The notes under the pieces were generated by a model. The model was given only the letters and a program-made list of their open reading frames with translations. It was not told the DNA's origin and made no database searches. The translations under genes were made by a program, and so were the position numbers. Below, piece by piece: positions 35,711 through 44,514 of a stretch of 64,000 nt of DNA; within the stretch, counting starts at the first letter, position 1; every line of letters begins with the position of its first letter. Source of the stretch: Shewanella carassii (GTDB taxonomy: Bacteria; Pseudomonadota; Gammaproteobacteria; Enterobacterales; Shewanellaceae); assembly GCF_002777975.1 (NCBI RefSeq), contig NZ_NGVS01000005.1:62261-126260 (forward strand), in the 5' to 3' direction.

Positions 35711-37705
35711 TCAGACGAGCAGAGCCTTACCGGCTTCAACCACTTTATCGACAGTGAAACCGAACATCTCAAACAACTGATTGGCAGGCGCCGACTCACC
35801 GAAAGTCGTCATGCCAATAATGCGGCCATTCAGGCCGACATACTTATACCAGTAATCGGCTATGCCCGCTTCCACGGCCAGTCGTTTTGTGACATTGGCT
35901 GGCAGTACAGCTTCTTTATAAGCCGCGGTTTGCTGGTCAAATACGTCGGTAGATGGCATGGAAACCACGCGCACCTTGGCGCCAGTAGCGGCCAGCTCAA
36001 CCTGGGCCTTAACCGCCAACTCGACTTCGCTGCCGGTGGCAATGATGATCAGCTCAGGCGCGCCTTCGCAATCCACCAGCACATAACCGCCCTTGGCCAC
36101 ATCATTCAGTTGTTCGGCGCTGCGTGGCATCTGGGTCAGGTTCTGACGCGAGAAGATCAGCGAAGTTGGGCCGTCTTTGCGCTCAATGGCGTATTTCCAG
36201 GCGATAGCAGATTCTACCTGGTCACATGGGCGCCAGGTGCTCATGTTAGGAGTCATACGCAAAGAGGCAATCTGCTCAACCGGTTGGTGAGTCGGGCCGT
36301 CTTCACCCAGACCGATGGAGTCGTGGGTATAGACCTGAATGTTCTGCACCTTCATCAGCGCAGCCATCCGCATGGCGTTACGGGCGTATTCCATAAACAT
36401 CAGGAAGGTGGCACCGTAAGGTACAAACCCACCGTGCAGGGCAATACCGTTGATGATGGCGGTCATACCAAACTCACGCACACCATAGTGCAGGTAGTTG
36501 CCGCTGGCATCTTCGGCCGAAATAGCCTTGGAACCTGAGTACATGGTCAGGTTGGAAGGTGCCAGATCGGCACTGCCCCCTAAGAATTCAGGCAACATTT
36601 TACCGAAGGCTTCCAGTGCATTTTGCGAGGCCTTGCGAGAAGCGATATTGGCAGGATTGGCCTGCAGCTGCTCTATGTAGGCTTTGGCATCGGCGTCAAA
36701 GTTGGCAGGCAGTTCACCGTTGAGGCGACGCTTGAGCTCGGCGGCCAGCGCTGGGTGAGCGGCTTCATAGGCAGCGAACTTGTCGTTCCAGCTACTTTCG
36801 GCGGCCTTACCGGTTTCCTTGGCATCCCAGGCAGCATAGATTTCAGATGGGATCACAAATGGATCGTGCTTCCAGCCCAGGAATTCACGGGTGGCGGCAA
36901 TTTCAGCATCACCCAGCGGCGCACCGTGGCAATCGTGAGAACCGGACTTGTTGGGAGAACCGTAACCTATGACGGTCTTGCAGCAGATCAGCGATGGACG
37001 CGGATCGGCCTTAGCGGCTTCAATGGCGGCGTTAATAGCCTGTGGGTCGTGACCATCGACACCGGCAACCACGTGCCAGCCGTAAGCTTCAAAGCGCTTG
37101 GGAGTATCATCGCTGAACCAACCTTCAACATGACCATCGATGGAGATACCGTTGTCATCCCAGAAGGCGATCAGTTTGCCAAGACCCAGAGTACCGGCCA
37201 GAGAACAGGCCTCATGGGAGATACCTTCCATCAGACAGCCGTCACCCATGAAGACATAAGTGTGGTGATCGACAATATCGTGACCTTCGCGGTTAAACTG
37301 AGCCGCCAGAGTCTTTTCTGCAATCGCCATCCCCACGGCATTGGTGATGCCTTGACCCAGAGGCCCTGTGGTGGTTTCGATGCCAGGGGCATAACCATAT
37401 TCAGGGTGGCCCGGAGTACGAGAGTGCAGCTGACGGAACTGCTTGAGATCGTCAATACCCAAATCATAACCGCTCAGATGCAGCAATGAGTAATGCAGCA
37501 TGGACCCATGGCCGTTTGACAGCACAAAGCGGTCACGGTCGGCCCATTGAGGGTTCACAGGGTTGTGCTTGAGGTGATCCCGCCACAGGACTTCGGCAAT
37601 ATCAGCCATCCCCATGGGAGCCCCAGGGTGGCCGGAATTGGCCTTTTGGACTGCGTCCATACTTAAAACACGGATAGCGTTAGCGAGTTCTTTACGGGAA
37701 GACAT
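35711..37705 (-). CDS. tkt: Transketolase
   Basis: A 664-residue thiamine-diphosphate enzyme of the pentose phosphate pathway that transfers two-carbon units between sugar phosphates. Seen: [18 protein letters not shown] near residue 24, the ThDP motif beginning [18 protein letters not shown] (about 153-170) and ending [10 protein letters not shown], and [16 protein letters not shown] in the pyrimidine domain. Length equals that of E. coli TktA. The ATG is at 37705 with GCAGGAGAG upstream. It leads the cluster tkt-epd-pgk-fba. Confidence 0.97.
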   Translation of the reverse strand: MSSRKELANAIRVLSMDAVQKANSGHPGAPMGMADIAEVLWRDHLKHNPVNPQWADRDRFVLSNGHGSMLHYSLLHLSGYDLGIDDLKQFRQLHSRTPGHPEYGYAPGIETTTGPLGQGITNAVGMAIAEKTLAAQFNREGHDIVDHHTYVFMGDGCLMEGISHEACSLAGTLGLGKLIAFWDDNGISIDGHVEGWFSDDTPKRFEAYGWHVVAGVDGHDPQAINAAIEAAKADPRPSLICCKTVIGYGSPNKSGSHDCHGAPLGDAEIAATREFLGWKHDPFVIPSEIYAAWDAKETGKAAESSWNDKFAAYEAAHPALAAELKRRLNGELPANFDADAKAYIEQLQANPANIASRKASQNALEAFGKMLPEFLGGSADLAPSNLTMYSGSKAISAEDASGNYLHYGVREFGMTAIINGIALHGGFVPYGATFLMFMEYARNAMRMAALMKVQNIQVYTHDSIGLGEDGPTHQPVEQIASLRMTPNMSTWRPCDQVESAIAWKYAIERKDGPTSLIFSRQNLTQMPRSAEQLNDVAKGGYVLVDCEGAPELIIIATGSEVELAVKAQVELAATGAKVRVVSMPSTDVFDQQTAAYKEAVLPANVTKRLAVEAGIADYWYKYVGLNGRIIGMTTFGESAPANQLFEMFGFTVDKVVEAGKALLV

Positions 37706-38150
37706 GCTCTCTCCTGCTTATTTCTTAGAGGTCTTGGGCAAAATGGAGCCATATTTTCCCCCACCGGGCAGAAGGACGCAAATAAAATTCACCTTCTCGG
37801 GTCGTCATTGATATCGACAAGCTCACCTACTGCCTACACTTAAACAACAAAGGCAAAACACCCACCTAACAAAGTGAACGGTAATCAGGCTCAAAAACAA
37901 CTTTCACTTCAGGCATGGGATCTATATCGCAGACAAAAAACACTGAAACCGCGACAAATTTAACCTTCATATTTCAGCAAAATAGCTGAAAACAGTGAAA
38001 AAAGGTTTTAGTTGTTCACGCCCATTCCTGCGTCTTGGCGCACAAATATTTGCGACAAGGGGTGTTATCCAGGTTGAATTCAACTAAAATGGCCGTCTAG
38101 ATGTAGATGCTTCTACACGTTTGAATTCCAAAGACGAGATTTTCCGAATT
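37706..38150. other. 445-bp divergent promoter region between tkt and metK
   Basis: Non-coding and AT-rich toward the middle. It holds a perfect inverted repeat TTTCAGC-N6-GCTGAAA at 37972-37991 and, at the metK end, a four-unit MetJ operator (listed separately). No RNA gene was recognised. Confidence 0.6.
38085..38122 (+). promoter_or_regulatory. MetJ operator of four tandem met boxes upstream of metK
   Basis: Four abutting 8-bp units match AGACGTCT at 6, 5, 5 and 6 positions: GGCCGTCT (38091), AGATGTAG (38099), ATGCTTCT (38107) and ACACGTTT (38115). A TAAAAT at 38085-38090 is a possible -10, so bound MetJ would sit over the transcription start. Individual boxes are weak, but MetJ binds cooperatively to tandem arrays. 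Confidence 0.75.
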
Positions 38151-39302
38151 ATGGCAAAACACTTGTTTACCTCTGAGTCGGTCTCAGAAGGACATCCAGA
38201 TAAAATCGCCGATCAGATTTCTGATGCGGTACTCGACGCGATTCTGGCTCAGGATCCCAAGGCCCGTGTAGCCTGTGAAACCCTGGTCAAGACAGGCATG
38301 GTACTGGTGGCCGGTGAAGTCACCACCTCAGCCTGGGTTGATATTGAAGAGCTGACCCGTAAAACCGTTCGCGATATTGGTTATACCCACTCAGATATGG
38401 GTTTTGATGCCGACAGCTGTGCGGTACTGAACGCCATCGGCAAGCAGTCCCCCGATATCAATCAGGGTGTAGACCGCGCCGATCCCAAAGAGCAGGGTGC
38501 CGGTGACCAGGGTCTGATGTTTGGTTACGCCAGCAATGAGACTGACGTGCTGATGCCGGCTCCTATCACTTACGCTCACCAGTTGGTTAAGCGCCAGTCA
38601 GAAGTACGCAAGAGCGGCGCTCTGCCTTGGCTGCGTCCCGATGCCAAGTCTCAGGTGACTTTCGCTTACGAAGACAACAAGATTGTCGGTATCGATGCCG
38701 TGGTACTTTCTACCCAGCATTGCGACAGCGTCAGTCAGGCGGATCTGGTAGAAGGCGTGATGGAAACCATCATCAAGCCGGTACTGCCTGCCCAGTGGCT
38801 GAATAAGGACACCAAGTACTTCATCAACCCAACCGGCCGTTTCGTTATCGGTGGTCCCATGGGTGACTGTGGTTTGACCGGTCGCAAGATCATCGTTGAT
38901 ACCTACGGCGGCATGGCCCGTCACGGTGGTGGCGCCTTCTCAGGTAAAGACCCATCCAAGGTTGACCGTAGCGCCGCTTACGCTGCCCGTTACGTTGCCA
39001 AGAACATAGTGGCTGCCGGTCTGGCGGATCGCTGTGAAATCCAGGTATCTTACGCCATTGGTGTGGCCGAACCGACTTCCATCAGTGTGGAAACCTTCGG
39101 TACCGGCAAAGTCTCGCAAGAGCTGCTGATCCAATTGGTTCGTCAGCACTTCGATCTGCGCCCATACGGCCTGACCGAGATGCTGGATCTGGCGCGCCCC
39201 ATCTATCAAGGCACTGCCGCTTATGGTCACTTCGGCCGTGACGAGTTCCCATGGGAACAAACCAACAAGGCTGAAGCGCTACGCGCAGATGCAGGTCTAT
39301 AA
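38151..39302 (+). CDS. metK: S-adenosylmethionine synthetase
   Basis: A 383-residue enzyme that makes S-adenosylmethionine from methionine and ATP. Seen: [20 protein letters not shown] at the N-terminus with the ATP-site histidine, [12 protein letters not shown] near residue 116, and [19 protein letters not shown] (about 262-280). The ATG at 38151 is taken because [16 protein letters not shown] matches the family start; the ten upstream codons are not conserved-looking. The upstream met boxes imply repression by MetJ with the enzyme's own product. Confidence 0.97.
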   Translation: MAKHLFTSESVSEGHPDKIADQISDAVLDAILAQDPKARVACETLVKTGMVLVAGEVTTSAWVDIEELTRKTVRDIGYTHSDMGFDADSCAVLNAIGKQSPDINQGVDRADPKEQGAGDQGLMFGYASNETDVLMPAPITYAHQLVKRQSEVRKSGALPWLRPDAKSQVTFAYEDNKIVGIDAVVLSTQHCDSVSQADLVEGVMETIIKPVLPAQWLNKDTKYFINPTGRFVIGGPMGDCGLTGRKIIVDTYGGMARHGGGAFSGKDPSKVDRSAAYAARYVAKNIVAAGLADRCEIQVSYAIGVAEPTSISVETFGTGKVSQELLIQLVRQHFDLRPYGLTEMLDLARPIYQGTAAYGHFGRDEFPWEQTNKAEALRADAGL

Positions 39303-39320
39303 TAGATTCTGCCAACCTAA

Positions 39321-39347
39321 AAAAACCGCCGAAAGGCGGTTTTTTTA
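39321..39347. terminator. Bidirectional terminator after metK
   Basis: Stem AAAAACCGCC / GGCGGTTTTT with loop GAAA and a T-run, between metK and the convergent symporter gene. Confidence 0.92.
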
Positions 39348-39361
39348 TGACTTATACGAAC

Positions 39362-40684
39362 TCAGCTCTCAAGCTTTTTTCCATCTGAGGCTGCATTCTG
39401 CTCTGCAATTAAGGCACTCTGTGCCATGTCTGCATTGTAGTGCTCAATATCCAGTTCATCTTCTGATTTGGCGATCACAGTGGTAGCCACTAAGTCGCCA
39501 GAGACGTTAACCACGGTGCGGGCCATATCCAGAATACGGTCAATACCGGCAATAATCGCCACCCCTTCCAGCGGCAAACCAACGGTAGTCAGCACCAGAG
39601 TCAACATCACCAAACCGGCGCCGGGCACACCCGCAGTACCTATGGAAGCCAGTGTCGCGGTCAGAATAATAGTGATGTAGTCCACCCAGGTGAGGTCTAT
39701 GCCAAAGGCTTGTGCCACAAACAGCGCGGTCACACCTTGATAGAGAGCTGTACCATCCATGTTGATGGTAGTACCCAGTGGCAACACAAAACTGGAGATC
39801 TTCTTATTCACCCCCAAGTATTCACTGGCACACTTCATACTGGCCGGCAGACTACCGGCTGAGCTTGAGGTGGTGAAGGCAACCGCCATCGCATTACTGA
39901 TCCCCTTGAAGAACTGCAACGGATTGAGGCGAGCAAACACACTCAATATCAAACTGTAGAAACCGACAATATGCAGGAAACAACCGACATAAACAGCCAC
40001 AATCACCTTAATGAGTGGCAACAGCATCTCCATGCCATACTCACCGGCGACCCAAGCCATTAAGCCAAACACCCCATAAGGCGCCAACTTCATCACCATA
40101 TCGGTCAGCTTGTACATGGCTTCTGCCAGGCTCTCGAATACCCGAATGGCCGGTTTACCATGCTCACCAATCAACACCAAGGCAACCCCCAGTGCTACGG
40201 CAAATACGATCACCTGCAATATCTGCCCTTCAGCCAAGGCCGATACTGGGTTAGTCGGTACTATATTGATCAGGGTTTCCATCACTGACGGGGTTTGGGC
40301 CGCCTTTTCAGTACCTACCTCTGGGGTCATATTCAGCCCGGATCCGGGACGGATCACAGAGCCGACCACCAGCCCCAAGCTGATAGCGATAGATGTGGTA
40401 CCCAGATAGAAGGCAAAGGATTTAAAACCTATCCGTCCCATCTTGGCAGTATCCTGCATTGAGGTCACGCCCACTATCAATGAGCAGAATACCAATGGCA
40501 CTATCAACATCTTGATAGTGTTGACAAATAGAGTCCCGATAGGTTTGAGGTTACTGGCCTGTTCTCCAAGCCATAACCCAACCAGGATCCCCAGCACCAT
40601 ACCGATAAGAATTTGCAACCACAGGGGCACAGCCATCCAGCGTGACCATTGACGGCCAACGAATGAAGGTTCGTGTTTTGACAT
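39362..40684 (-). CDS. Dicarboxylate/amino acid:cation symporter (DAACS family)
   Basis: A 440-residue secondary transporter of the GltP/DctA/GltT family. Seen: MLIVPLVFCSLIVGVTSM, the serine-rich re-entrant loop AFTTSSSAGSLPASM (about residues 277-291), GTTINMDGTALYQGV, and the second hairpin ASIGTAGVPGAGLVM. It moves glutamate, aspartate or C4-dicarboxylates with Na+ or H+; which one is not evident. The ATG at 40684 follows AAGG; the open frame starts 12 codons earlier. Confidence 0.92.
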   Translation of the reverse strand: MSKHEPSFVGRQWSRWMAVPLWLQILIGMVLGILVGLWLGEQASNLKPIGTLFVNTIKMLIVPLVFCSLIVGVTSMQDTAKMGRIGFKSFAFYLGTTSIAISLGLVVGSVIRPGSGLNMTPEVGTEKAAQTPSVMETLINIVPTNPVSALAEGQILQVIVFAVALGVALVLIGEHGKPAIRVFESLAEAMYKLTDMVMKLAPYGVFGLMAWVAGEYGMEMLLPLIKVIVAVYVGCFLHIVGFYSLILSVFARLNPLQFFKGISNAMAVAFTTSSSAGSLPASMKCASEYLGVNKKISSFVLPLGTTINMDGTALYQGVTALFVAQAFGIDLTWVDYITIILTATLASIGTAGVPGAGLVMLTLVLTTVGLPLEGVAIIAGIDRILDMARTVVNVSGDLVATTVIAKSEDELDIEHYNADMAQSALIAEQNAASDGKKLES

Positions 40685-40791
40685 GTGTAAACCTTGATAT
40701 TTGAAAAAGAGAGGGGCCATATCCTTGGCGGATGGCCGAGATCAGACATCAAGGCCGGTGCGCGATTTTAGCACAGGGGGTACCCCTTAGA

Positions 40792-40807
40792 GATGATCTA
40801 CATCACG
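40792..40807 (-). promoter_or_regulatory. CRP-like palindrome upstream of the symporter gene
   Basis: GATGATCTACATCACG keeps the TGA-N6-TCA core and 12 of 16 bases of the ideal CRP site. It lies about 110 bp before the symporter start. It is plausible for catabolite control of dicarboxylate uptake, but a chance match is possible. Confidence 0.35.
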
Positions 40808-40952
40808 CTGCCCGGCTCTCATCATAGCTGGCAACCTAAATAGCCATGTTCAAAATCATCGTACTTTGCGCCCGGATAAGACTGCTGATAAATTGTGCCC
40901 CGCCCCACAAACAATCCAGGGGCAAAAGCAAATAGAACACAAAGGAATAATT

Positions 40953-41402
40953 ATGCTAATAAGAAAAGGTACCCCAAGAGACGCCGAGGCCCTGGTGGCC
41001 TTCAACCAAGCGATGGCACAGGAAACCGAAGGACTGTCACTGGACAGCGACACCCTGAGCCGTGGCGTCAGCACTCTATTGGAAAACCCCGCCAAAGGTT
41101 TTTATCTGGTGGCGGAGATCGATGGAGAGATTGCAGGCTCCTTGATGGTTACCTATGAATGGAGTGACTGGCGCGCCGCCGACTACTTCTGGATCCAGAG
41201 TGTCTATATCAAACCCGAGCACAGACGCAAGGGGATCTACCGCGCCCTGTATCAGGAGGTCAAAGCGCTGGCAGAGCGCCAAGGGGGCGCCGCCAGCTTC
41301 AGGCTCTATGTCGAGCAGGAAAACGCTCGCGCCCAGCAAACTTACCAATCACTGGGCATGAGTCAGAGCCATTACTTGATGTATGAAGAAAAGCCCGCCT
41401 GA
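40953..41402 (+). CDS. GNAT-family N-acetyltransferase
   Basis: A 149-residue acetyltransferase. The acetyl-CoA loop is SVYIKPEHRRKGIYRALY (about residues 86-103), with a typical C-terminal motif B, ENARAQQTYQSLGM. The substrate is unknown. The ATG at 40953 follows AAGGAATAATT. It stands alone between a divergent symporter and convergent sdaA (2 bp between stops). Confidence 0.88.
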   Translation: MLIRKGTPRDAEALVAFNQAMAQETEGLSLDSDTLSRGVSTLLENPAKGFYLVAEIDGEIAGSLMVTYEWSDWRAADYFWIQSVYIKPEHRRKGIYRALYQEVKALAERQGGAASFRLYVEQENARAQQTYQSLGMSQSHYLMYEEKPA

Positions 41403-41404
41403 GT

Positions 41405-42769
41405 TCAGGCGCAGATACTGGTAACCTTAATGGCCAGGCCACCCTGACTGGTTTCCCGGTACTTGGCGCTCATGTCCTTGCCGGTTTCATACATGGTGGC
41501 TATCACCTTATCCAGGCTGACTCTGGGTTCACAGTTACGTCGCAGCGCCATTCGGGCCGAGTTAACCGCCTTCACGGCGGCAATGGCGTTACGCTCAATA
41601 CAGGGCACCTGAACCTGCCCGGCGACAGGATCGCAAGTAAGCCCCAGATTGTGCTCCATGCCGATTTCGGCCGCCATACACACCTGGGCTGGGCTGGCTC
41701 CCATCAGCTCGGCCAAACCGGCCGCCGCCATGGAGCAGGCAACCCCGACCTCCCCCTGACACCCTACTTCGGCGCCCGAGATAGAGGCATTACGCTTGTA
41801 AAGCCCACCTATGGCCGCGGCGGTCAGCAAGAAGCGACTGTACTCCTTCTGCCCCAAAGGACGAATAAACTTGTCAAAATAGGCCATCACTGCCGGAATA
41901 ATCCCGGCCGCTCCATTGGTCGGCGAAGTCACTACCCGGCCACCGGCCGCATTTTCTTCACTGACCGCCAAAGCAAACAGGTTCACCCAATCGACTATGA
42001 CCATAGGATCGCTGGAAAGGCGCTCTCCGGTTTGCAATTGTCGCAACAGTGCCGGTGCCCGCCTTGGCACTCTCAATGGCCCGGCCAGAATCCCTTCGGT
42101 ATGACATCCCTTGTCGATGGCTTGCTTCATTGTGTGCCAGATATTACCAAGACCACGGTAGATGCGCTCCTCCGGAGCCAATGCCTTTTCATTGGCCAGC
42201 ATCAAGGCACTGATACTCATGCCATGTTCGCGGCACAGTGACAGTAACTCTTCGGCATTGGTAAAGGGATAAGGTACGCTCTGCTCACTCGCAACTTGTT
42301 TGCCAAAGTCGGCCTCTTCCACCACAAAACCACCGCCGATGGAATAGTAGGTCTTGCTGCTCAATACCAACTCACCGGCCCAGGCGGTGAGCCGCATGGC
42401 ATTTTCATGCAGCGGCAGGGTCTCACTGTGAAACTGCACGGCATCGGCCGGAAAGGCCACCTTGTGCCCGTGTCCGAGCACGAGTTCACCACAGGTCTGC
42501 ACCTGTTGGATAAATGTCGGAATCGCATCTATATCCACAGTCTCCGGACTATTGCCCGCCAACCCCATGATGATGGCGATATCGGTATGGTGGCCCTTGC
42601 CGGTCAATGACAGAGAACCGTAAACATCGACACTTACCCGGGTCAGTCGACTCAAACGTCCTTCAAGATGCAACTGCTCGACAAAATCCCGCGCCGCCTT
42701 CATAGGGCCTACGGTATGGGAGCTGGAAGGGCCCACACCTATCTTGAAAATATCAAAGGTACTGAACAT
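41405..42769 (-). CDS. sdaA: L-serine ammonia-lyase (iron-sulfur type)
   Basis: A 454-residue single-chain enzyme, the same length as E. coli SdaA, that converts L-serine to pyruvate and ammonia using a 4Fe-4S cluster. Seen: IGVGPSSSHTVGPM at the N-terminus, SPTNGAAGIIPAV, GCQGEVGVACSMAAAGLAE and EHNLGLTCDPVAGQVQVPC, which include the cluster cysteines. ATG 42769 with GAGG before it is preferred to the GTG two codons earlier. It follows sdaC by 15 bp; together they import and degrade serine. Confidence 0.95.
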   Translation of the reverse strand: MFSTFDIFKIGVGPSSSHTVGPMKAARDFVEQLHLEGRLSRLTRVSVDVYGSLSLTGKGHHTDIAIIMGLAGNSPETVDIDAIPTFIQQVQTCGELVLGHGHKVAFPADAVQFHSETLPLHENAMRLTAWAGELVLSSKTYYSIGGGFVVEEADFGKQVASEQSVPYPFTNAEELLSLCREHGMSISALMLANEKALAPEERIYRGLGNIWHTMKQAIDKGCHTEGILAGPLRVPRRAPALLRQLQTGERLSSDPMVIVDWVNLFALAVSEENAAGGRVVTSPTNGAAGIIPAVMAYFDKFIRPLGQKEYSRFLLTAAAIGGLYKRNASISGAEVGCQGEVGVACSMAAAGLAELMGASPAQVCMAAEIGMEHNLGLTCDPVAGQVQVPCIERNAIAAVKAVNSARMALRRNCEPRVSLDKVIATMYETGKDMSAKYRETSQGGLAIKVTSICA

Positions 42770-42784
42770 GCTCACCTCAGTAGC

Positions 42785-44098
42785 TTAGCCTTGGAAGAAG
42801 GAGTAAAAAATGGCGGTCATAGACATCAAACCGGCCACGATCACAAAGATGTTGCTCAAGCGACCGCGATAGGCCTTGAGTGCCGGTACTTTGTAAACGG
42901 CATACATAGGCATAAGATAGAGAATGGCCGCAATCACTGGGCCGCCCAGAGCTTCAATCATCGTCAGGATACTGGGGTTGGCAATCGCCGCGCCCCAAAC
43001 GGTCAGGAACATAAACAGCTGAATACCGCGATTCAGTCCCTTGTCGCTGCAACGCTCTCGAACAAATGGCAACTGTTTGGAGGCAATTCCCTTCAATCCT
43101 TCAGTGGCTCCGAGATAGTGGCCGAAGAAAGAGGATACTATGGCCACAAACGCAACAACCGGCCCCACATAGCTGATAAATACACTGTCATGGATATTGG
43201 CCAGGTAAGACAAAATCGGCAGGTTGGATGCCTTGGCTTGTGCCAGTTGTGCCGGACTCATGGCCAGAACACAAGAAAACACAAACAACATCACAAACCC
43301 CAGCAGCATCATGGCGGTATTGCGCAAGATCATATCGGCCTTCTTGGCCGCATTGGCACCATGTTCCCGCTTTAGCGATACCGCAAACTGGGAAATAGCC
43401 GGAGAATGGTTAAAGGAGAAGATCAACACAGGGATGGTGACCCAAACAATACCGAGAAACTCTCCGGCCGATGGAACTTGCATCAAGGCATCCATCTTCC
43501 AATCGGGAATGAGATAGAGCGACATAAACAGCAAGATGCCGACCAGAGGATAGACCAGGAATTGAGTCACTTTGAGCATCAACCGCTCACCGGCTACCAT
43601 CACGGCCATCATACCGGCAATCAAAGCCCCGGACAGTAACCAACGCGGTAAGGATGCCATCCCCAATTGATGCACCATAAAACTGTCAACCGTATTGGTG
43701 ATACTCACGCCATAGATCAACACAATCGGATAGATGGCCAAAAAATAGAGCCAGGTAATGGCGCGACCGGCACCAACACCGAAGTACTCCTCGACCACTT
43801 GAGTGATATCACTGCCTTCAATCTTCGAGGCACAGACAAAGCGAGACAAGCCCCGGTGAGACAGATAAGTCATAGGACCTATCAAAATGGTCAGCAACAA
43901 CAGCGGCCAAAAACCACCGAGACCGGCATTCATAGGTAAAAACAGGATCCCGGCGCCCACGGCTGTGCCAAATAAACTCAGCATCCAAGTGGTGTCCTGG
44001 GCCGTCCAGGGCAGCGAGCGGGAAACTTGCACCTTGTCCGTAACAGTGGGGGTCAGTACAGCGTCTTGAACCTGCGTACCTGTGATCTCTTGTTGCAT
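42785..44098 (-). CDS. sdaC: Serine transporter (HAAAP family)
   Basis: A 437-residue membrane protein with eleven hydrophobic segments. The N-terminal SLFGTAVGAGILFLPMNAG and TYLSHRGLSRFVCAS are HAAAP-family blocks, and SFFGHYLGATEGLKGI is SdaC-like. Such carriers bring in serine with protons. ATG 44098 (MQQEITGTQ) has AAGGTAATCC before it; the longer frame is not supported. It is the first gene of an sdaC-sdaA operon. Confidence 0.92.
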   Translation of the reverse strand: MQQEITGTQVQDAVLTPTVTDKVQVSRSLPWTAQDTTWMLSLFGTAVGAGILFLPMNAGLGGFWPLLLLTILIGPMTYLSHRGLSRFVCASKIEGSDITQVVEEYFGVGAGRAITWLYFLAIYPIVLIYGVSITNTVDSFMVHQLGMASLPRWLLSGALIAGMMAVMVAGERLMLKVTQFLVYPLVGILLFMSLYLIPDWKMDALMQVPSAGEFLGIVWVTIPVLIFSFNHSPAISQFAVSLKREHGANAAKKADMILRNTAMMLLGFVMLFVFSCVLAMSPAQLAQAKASNLPILSYLANIHDSVFISYVGPVVAFVAIVSSFFGHYLGATEGLKGIASKQLPFVRERCSDKGLNRGIQLFMFLTVWGAAIANPSILTMIEALGGPVIAAILYLMPMYAVYKVPALKAYRGRLSNIFVIVAGLMSMTAIFYSFFQG

Positions 44099-44514
44099 AA
44101 GGATTACCTTAACTTCGGCTGAAATTGGCGGCAAGCATAGCCAATCACCCGGCAAAGAAATTGATCTGAACCGCTATTCGCACCACAGAACTTGGGCTCT
44201 ACGTCATAACTGGGATCCAGATCGGCCTTTAGCTGTAATAAAATTTCAATTCAGCAACAAATTAATTTCAGCCTGTAAAACCGCGGAAACACAGGTGCTA
44301 CCTTGAATCTCAATCGATAAAGCCCAAGCACAGAGGAGAAAACCGGCAGCCGTGACCGCCGACACACTCAAAAGATAAATGAGACAAAGCACAGCAAACC
44401 CGGAATAAAATCCGCCAATGATCACAATCAAAATTGTAATTTTATTAACAGCCTGGCAGCAGACAAAAATGCCGCTCATCAAGATGAGCGGCATTGAAGC
44501 AGAATGAATAGTGC
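44099..44514. other. 416-bp region upstream of sdaC
   Basis: AT-rich non-coding DNA containing the sdaC promoter and, at its far end, the terminator of the acylase gene. A small palindrome, ACAAT-CAAA-ATTGT, is at 44424-44437. No defined regulatory site could be assigned. Confidence 0.5.
44468..44495 (-). terminator. Terminator of the acylase gene
   Basis: Thirteen-base inverted repeat (AATGCCGCTCATC / GATGAGCGGCATT) with a minimal loop, followed on the minus strand by TTTTTGTC, 20 bp after the stop codon. Confidence 0.9.

Noticed and set aside
38391-39260. Minus-strand frames inside metK
   Set aside because: They are shadows of the conserved metK coding sequence with no start signals.
44246-44494. 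Minus-strand 82-codon frame with hydrophobic content
   Set aside because: Its start codon lies inside the acylase terminator hairpin, and it has no ribosome site or family pattern.
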